Source: Methanospirillum hungatei JF-1 (GTDB taxonomy: Archaea; Halobacteriota; Methanomicrobia; Methanomicrobiales; Methanospirillaceae). Taken from it: DNA of 64,000 bases. Shown one piece after another: positions 61,739 to 64,000 of this stretch. The position numbers and the translations under genes were made by a program. Within the stretch, counting starts at the first letter, position 1. Every line of letters starts with the position of its first letter. The notes beneath the pieces were generated by a model, which made no database searches, was not told where the DNA came from, and saw only the letters and a list, made by a program, of their open reading frames with translations. The stretch lies in contig NC_007796.1 in NCBI RefSeq assembly GCF_000013445.1, positions 2,950,936 through 3,014,935 on the forward strand, given 5' to 3'.

Positions 61739-62104
61739 TTATTTCAGGATCTTTTCAATTGCTTCTTCTGCACTGACACGGACAAAGCAATTATCCTCTC
61801 TGCACACTTCTTCAAGATAAGGAATAGCATCTTTTGAACCAAGATTTCCAAGGGACTCTGCTGCCATGAACCGAACCATCTGGTCCTCATCTTTCAGAAG
61901 TGGAAGCAGGTTTGGGAGTGCCTGGGCATCACCTATGTTTCCAAGTGCTTCGGCCATGAACATTCGGACCCATTCATTCTCATCTGCAAGTGACTGGACA
62001 ATATATTGATATGCTGGTTTTCCGATCTTTGCAAGATCAAGCGCTACGGAGCATTTTTCTGCTTTGTCGCAGGATACAAGACGTTTATAATGCGTTTCGG
62101 GCAT
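61739..62104 (-). CDS. HEAT-repeat protein, paralogue
   Basis: 121 residues from ATG 62104 (MPETHYKRLVSC), strongly similar to the protein at 60340 along its whole length: KIGKPAYQYIVQSLADENEW, VRMFMAEALGNIGDA, LLPLLKDEDQMVRFMAAESL and VRVSAEEAIEKIL. Conservation of the repeat faces suggests the same ligand. It keeps its own copy of the upstream element (62213-62248). The gap to the PAS relic (61491-61738) shows no gene. Confidence 0.82.
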   Translation of the reverse strand: MPETHYKRLVSCDKAEKCSVALDLAKIGKPAYQYIVQSLADENEWVRMFMAEALGNIGDAQALPNLLPLLKDEDQMVRFMAAESLGNLGSKDAIPYLEEVCREDNCFVRVSAEEAIEKILK

Positions 62105-62212
62105 AACTATCACCTATGGGAGAACCAGGACGAACAGCACACAGGAAAACTGTCCGCATGATTGTTCCCGACCTCCCTACTCACAACTCTTGTGAGAACC
62201 GGTTATTAAGCA

Positions 62213-62248
62213 TACGCCATGCGTATACGAAATGCAATTGTGCATATC
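62213..62248 (-). promoter_or_regulatory. conserved operator/promoter element upstream of HEAT gene 2
   Basis: TACGCCATGCG, ATACGAAATGC and TGTGCATAT, about 109 bases upstream of ATG 62104. It matches 60802-60838 closely; the differences fall at the centre of the first part and in the A/T-rich third part. Further upstream (62249-62490) no gene is seen. Confidence 0.6.
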
Positions 62249-62492
62249 AAAAATCAGAGAGTAATCAATACTACTGAACCAAAGGGATTTTATTAAGCTT
62301 GAATATCATACTGAGCGAGAGCTCATTGAGAGATTTCTCATGATTTTCTGATCTCGAGTATCATACGCAGTCTGTCAGTCAGCTCTGATCACTGCGCCAT
62401 GACGAATCCTCTCTGATCATGATCATCCAACTGGGAGATTTCAGGGGAATGTAATGCATGGAGTCATGCCTTTTCTGTATAAGAAATGCATA

Positions 62493-62502
62493 GAATATAT
62501 AG
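62493..62502 (+). promoter_or_regulatory. TATA box of SLOG gene 1
   Basis: GAATATATAG lies about 120 bases before the ATG at 62615. A start about 25 bases downstream gives a leader of roughly 90 nt that contains the hairpin at 62562-62600. Confidence 0.5.
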
Positions 62503-62561
62503 ATAACCCTAAAGGACTCCAATTAAACCTTTTTCAAATAATTTTACACCAAAGGAAGTAT

Positions 62562-62600
62562 GTTCACCCGTGGCATCATGGTGCTGGTGACACGGCGAAC
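62562..62600 (+). ncRNA. candidate structured 5' leader (hairpin) of SLOG gene 1
   Basis: The segment folds as GTTC-AC-CCGTG-G-CATC-[ATGGTGCT]-GGTG-A-CACGG-C-GAAC: an outer 4-bp stem, an AC/C internal loop, a 5-bp stem, and an inner 4-bp stem closing a loop with GGTGCT. It is followed at once by AAAGGAGAG and the ATG. The same architecture precedes the paralogous gene at 63322, with two base pairs exchanged in compensating fashion. It is not assigned to any known riboswitch family. Confidence 0.6.
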
Positions 62601-62614
62601 AAAGGAGAGAAGCC

Positions 62615-63028
62615 ATGAAAAGACTCATCGTTTCAGGACTTCGGACCTGTGACCGAAAGGACATCGTCGAAGCTGAAATCTCGAAATATATTATGGAGAT
62701 AGGAGGCGTCGATGAGATCGTGTCCGGTGGTTCAGAAGGTGTGGACCTCTTTGCCAAAGAATATGCACAGGAGAATGGAATTAAGTATGTTGAGTTCCTT
62801 CCAGACTGGCAGAGTCATATCAATGCAGCCAGTTTTATCCGGGATGCCCGAATGGTTGAGTATGGCACTCATCTGCTTGTCCTCTCAAACGGAATCAGCA
62901 AAGAATCTTTAAACCTTATCGAAGAGGCCAGAAGAAACCGCCTCACTATCAAAACAATCGGCGTCTTTAAAGGAATGCCCGGACATGAAAGCGGGTATGC
63001 CGGTGCATATCCGGGAACATTCTATTAA
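62615..63028 (+). CDS. SLOG-superfamily (DUF2493/YspA-like) protein 1
   Basis: 137 residues with a Rossmann-like SLOG fold: LIVSGLRTCDRKDIVE, then DEIVSGGSEGVDLFAKEYAQ (the G-G-x-x-G-x-D nucleotide-binding loop), VEFLPDWQSHINAASFIRD, and THLLVLSNG. The family binds nucleotides or nucleotide-derived signals; some relatives act in nucleotide-linked immunity. The start follows AAAGGAGAG by 7 bases. Its leader carries the conserved hairpin. It is a paralogue of the gene at 63372. Function is unknown. Confidence 0.75.
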   Translation: MKRLIVSGLRTCDRKDIVEAEISKYIMEIGGVDEIVSGGSEGVDLFAKEYAQENGIKYVEFLPDWQSHINAASFIRDARMVEYGTHLLVLSNGISKESLNLIEEARRNRLTIKTIGVFKGMPGHESGYAGAYPGTFY

Positions 63029-63251
63029 TGCCATACGGTATCTCCTCCGTCCCTCCAAATACATACCCGGATGCATGAGACCCTCCTCTCATGTCTTTTG
63101 TTTCTGTTGACTGACTGTCCCACCCTTTTTTTCGCATATCATGATTACTCCTGAGAGAGAATATCGGATTATGAATAATCTAAAGAAGAAAATGGAACCA
63201 AGAGATATTCGGGAAGAGAGAATTGCAGGATTTTATTTTACGTTTTAATTT

Positions 63252-63263
63252 AATATATAAAAG
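63252..63263 (+). promoter_or_regulatory. TATA box of SLOG gene 2
   Basis: AATATATAAAAG lies about 120 bases before ATG 63372, the same distance as in the paralogue. The expected leader is again close to 90 nt. The gap 63029-63251 shows no gene. Confidence 0.55.
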
Positions 63264-63321
63264 TATTTTTTATGGAGTTTAGATAAGATACCTATTTTTA
63301 ACCACAAATGCAAGGATGTTT

Positions 63322-63356
63322 GTTCACATGTGCATCGGTGCTGATGCCACATGAAC
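63322..63356 (+). ncRNA. candidate structured 5' leader (hairpin) of SLOG gene 2
   Basis: The segment folds as GTTC-AC-ATGTG-CATC-[GGTGCT]-GATG-C-CACAT-GAAC. The outer stem, the AC bulge, the inner CATC stem and the GGTGCT loop are as in 62562-62600. In the middle stem two C-G pairs became A-T and T-A, and the inner T-G wobble became T-A. CAGGAGAG, the ribosome-binding site, follows directly. Confidence 0.6.
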
Positions 63357-63371
63357 CAGGAGAGAATGATC

Positions 63372-63782
63372 ATGAAGAAACTCATTGTAACCGGCCTTCG
63401 GACCTGCGAAAGAAAAGACCTCGTATATGCAGAAATCAGCAAGTATATCTCTGAAATTGGCGGAGTTGACGAGATTGTATCAGGTGGATCCAAAGGTGTT
63501 GACACCTATACCAGACAGTATGCAGAAGAACACGGCATTAAGTTCAAGGAGTTCACCCCTGACTTCCAGAGCCATATCAATGCTGCAACCTTCATCCGTG
63601 ATTCAGAGATGGCAGAATATGGAACTCACCTGCTTGTCCTCTCAAACGGAATCAGCAAGGAATCAAAGAACCTCATCGCTGAAGCACGATCACACAATCT
63701 TCAGGTAAAAAGTGTCGGAGGATTTGAAGGACCTTCAGAGAGTGAGATGTACAGACCTGGTACCGTCCCGACCCTTTACTAA
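63372..63782 (+). CDS. SLOG-superfamily (DUF2493/YspA-like) protein 2
   Basis: 136 residues from ATG 63372, set by alignment with the first copy and by AGGAGAG 7 bases upstream. It is highly similar to gene 1: LIVTGLRTCERKDLVYAE, EIVSGGSKGVDTYTRQYAEE, FKEFTPDFQSHINAATFIRD and THLLVLSNGISKES. The C-terminal 25 residues diverge but both end in a Gly/Pro-rich tail (PGTVPTLY, PGTFY). Both copies keep the nucleotide loop. Two intact copies with the same leader suggest both are used, perhaps for different signals. Confidence 0.75.
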   Translation: MKKLIVTGLRTCERKDLVYAEISKYISEIGGVDEIVSGGSKGVDTYTRQYAEEHGIKFKEFTPDFQSHINAATFIRDSEMAEYGTHLLVLSNGISKESKNLIAEARSHNLQVKSVGGFEGPSESEMYRPGTVPTLY

Positions 63783-63906
63783 ACACCATCCCCAAATTCC
63801 TCGGGATCTCTATCACCATACATGGGAGATACCCTCCTTTATCCCATGTTTCATGAAATAAAACGCATGGAACGTTTTTATTCTTCAAAAGCTCATCATT
63901 TCTGAC

Positions 63907-64000
63907 ATGGATGCTTTTTTGCCTGAAGATATCTCCCCACAGACGACGGATGAAAAACCTCACCCGCTTCTGAAATATCTGAAGGGCTTTCAGGCAGGTT
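63907..64000 (+). CDS. start of an unidentified gene, cut by the window end
   Basis: ATG 63907 opens MDAFLPEDISPQTTDEKPHP then LLKYLKGFQAG up to the last base. Only 31 codons are visible and no family is recognised. T-rich sequence upstream (63875-63890) may contain the promoter. A longer frame on the other strand (63673-63963) overlaps the SLOG gene and has no support. Confidence 0.4.
   Translation, partial: MDAFLPEDISPQTTDEKPHPLLKYLKGFQAG

Noticed and set aside
63673-63963. Minus-strand 96-codon frame at the window end
   Set aside because: It overlaps the SLOG gene in a shadow frame and shows no recognisable domain.

Overview
The window looks like a Methanospirillum-type methanogen (Euryarchaeota, Methanomicrobiales). 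The reasons are archaeal pilins with an SEVIG/SEIIG-type class III N-terminus, many PAS/histidine-kinase proteins with an ITRHD-x-LNS/LNW H-box, CheC proteins, iron-sulfur flavoproteins, TATA-box promoters and moderate GC. No rRNA, tRNA or CRISPR array was seen. The genus is inferred from recalled family composition, not from a database search.

Layout. 1-971 holds a DHA2-type MFS exporter broken by two frameshifts. 1009-2811 holds a pilin and, convergently, a secreted chagasin-domain protein. 3039-17634 is a signalling region: CheC / PAS kinase / CheY / CheC; two receiver-PAS proteins that end in a phosphoacceptor-less DHp-like hairpin; a Cache/multi-PAS kinase split by a 70-bp insertion; a Cache-HAMP kinase with a receiver; a stand-alone membrane sensor; and a triple-PAS kinase. 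17722-21905 is an array of Rpn/PDDEXK_2 nuclease paralogues made by tandem duplication, with decaying pieces. 22240-28176 begins with a broken gene and continues as an AT-rich surface cluster of four pilin-like proteins and a DUF4114 protein that shares a C-terminal module with one pilin.

28177-30260 has no secure gene but holds a dense array of CTATGCA/TGCATAG repeats. 30289-42789 is a toxin-antitoxin island (MNT/HEPN, RelE, VapBC, HicAB, orphan antitoxins) with an IS1634-type element, histidine-kinase remnants, a TPR protein, a 7TM kinase and a truncated AAA-like gene. One HEPN gene appears to be split by a 3.8-kb insertion bounded by a 10-bp direct repeat.

42907-53872 is mostly conserved genes: a secreted 5'-nucleotidase, a vWA / PP2C / Ig-repeat kinase triad (TerY-P-like), a HycI-type protease, and a MrfA-MrfB-like helicase/exonuclease pair. 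53939-58650 is an oxidative-stress region: three iron-sulfur flavoprotein relatives, peroxiredoxin, an AhpD-like protein, desulforedoxin, a zinc-ribbon protein, RadC and rubrerythrin. 58763-62248 is a duplicated unit of an HTH-PAS regulator facing a HEAT-repeat protein; the second regulator is decayed and both HEAT genes keep the same upstream element. 62562-63782 has two SLOG/DUF2493 paralogues, each preceded by a hairpin leader whose stem covaries between copies. That leader is the best candidate here for an undescribed regulatory RNA.
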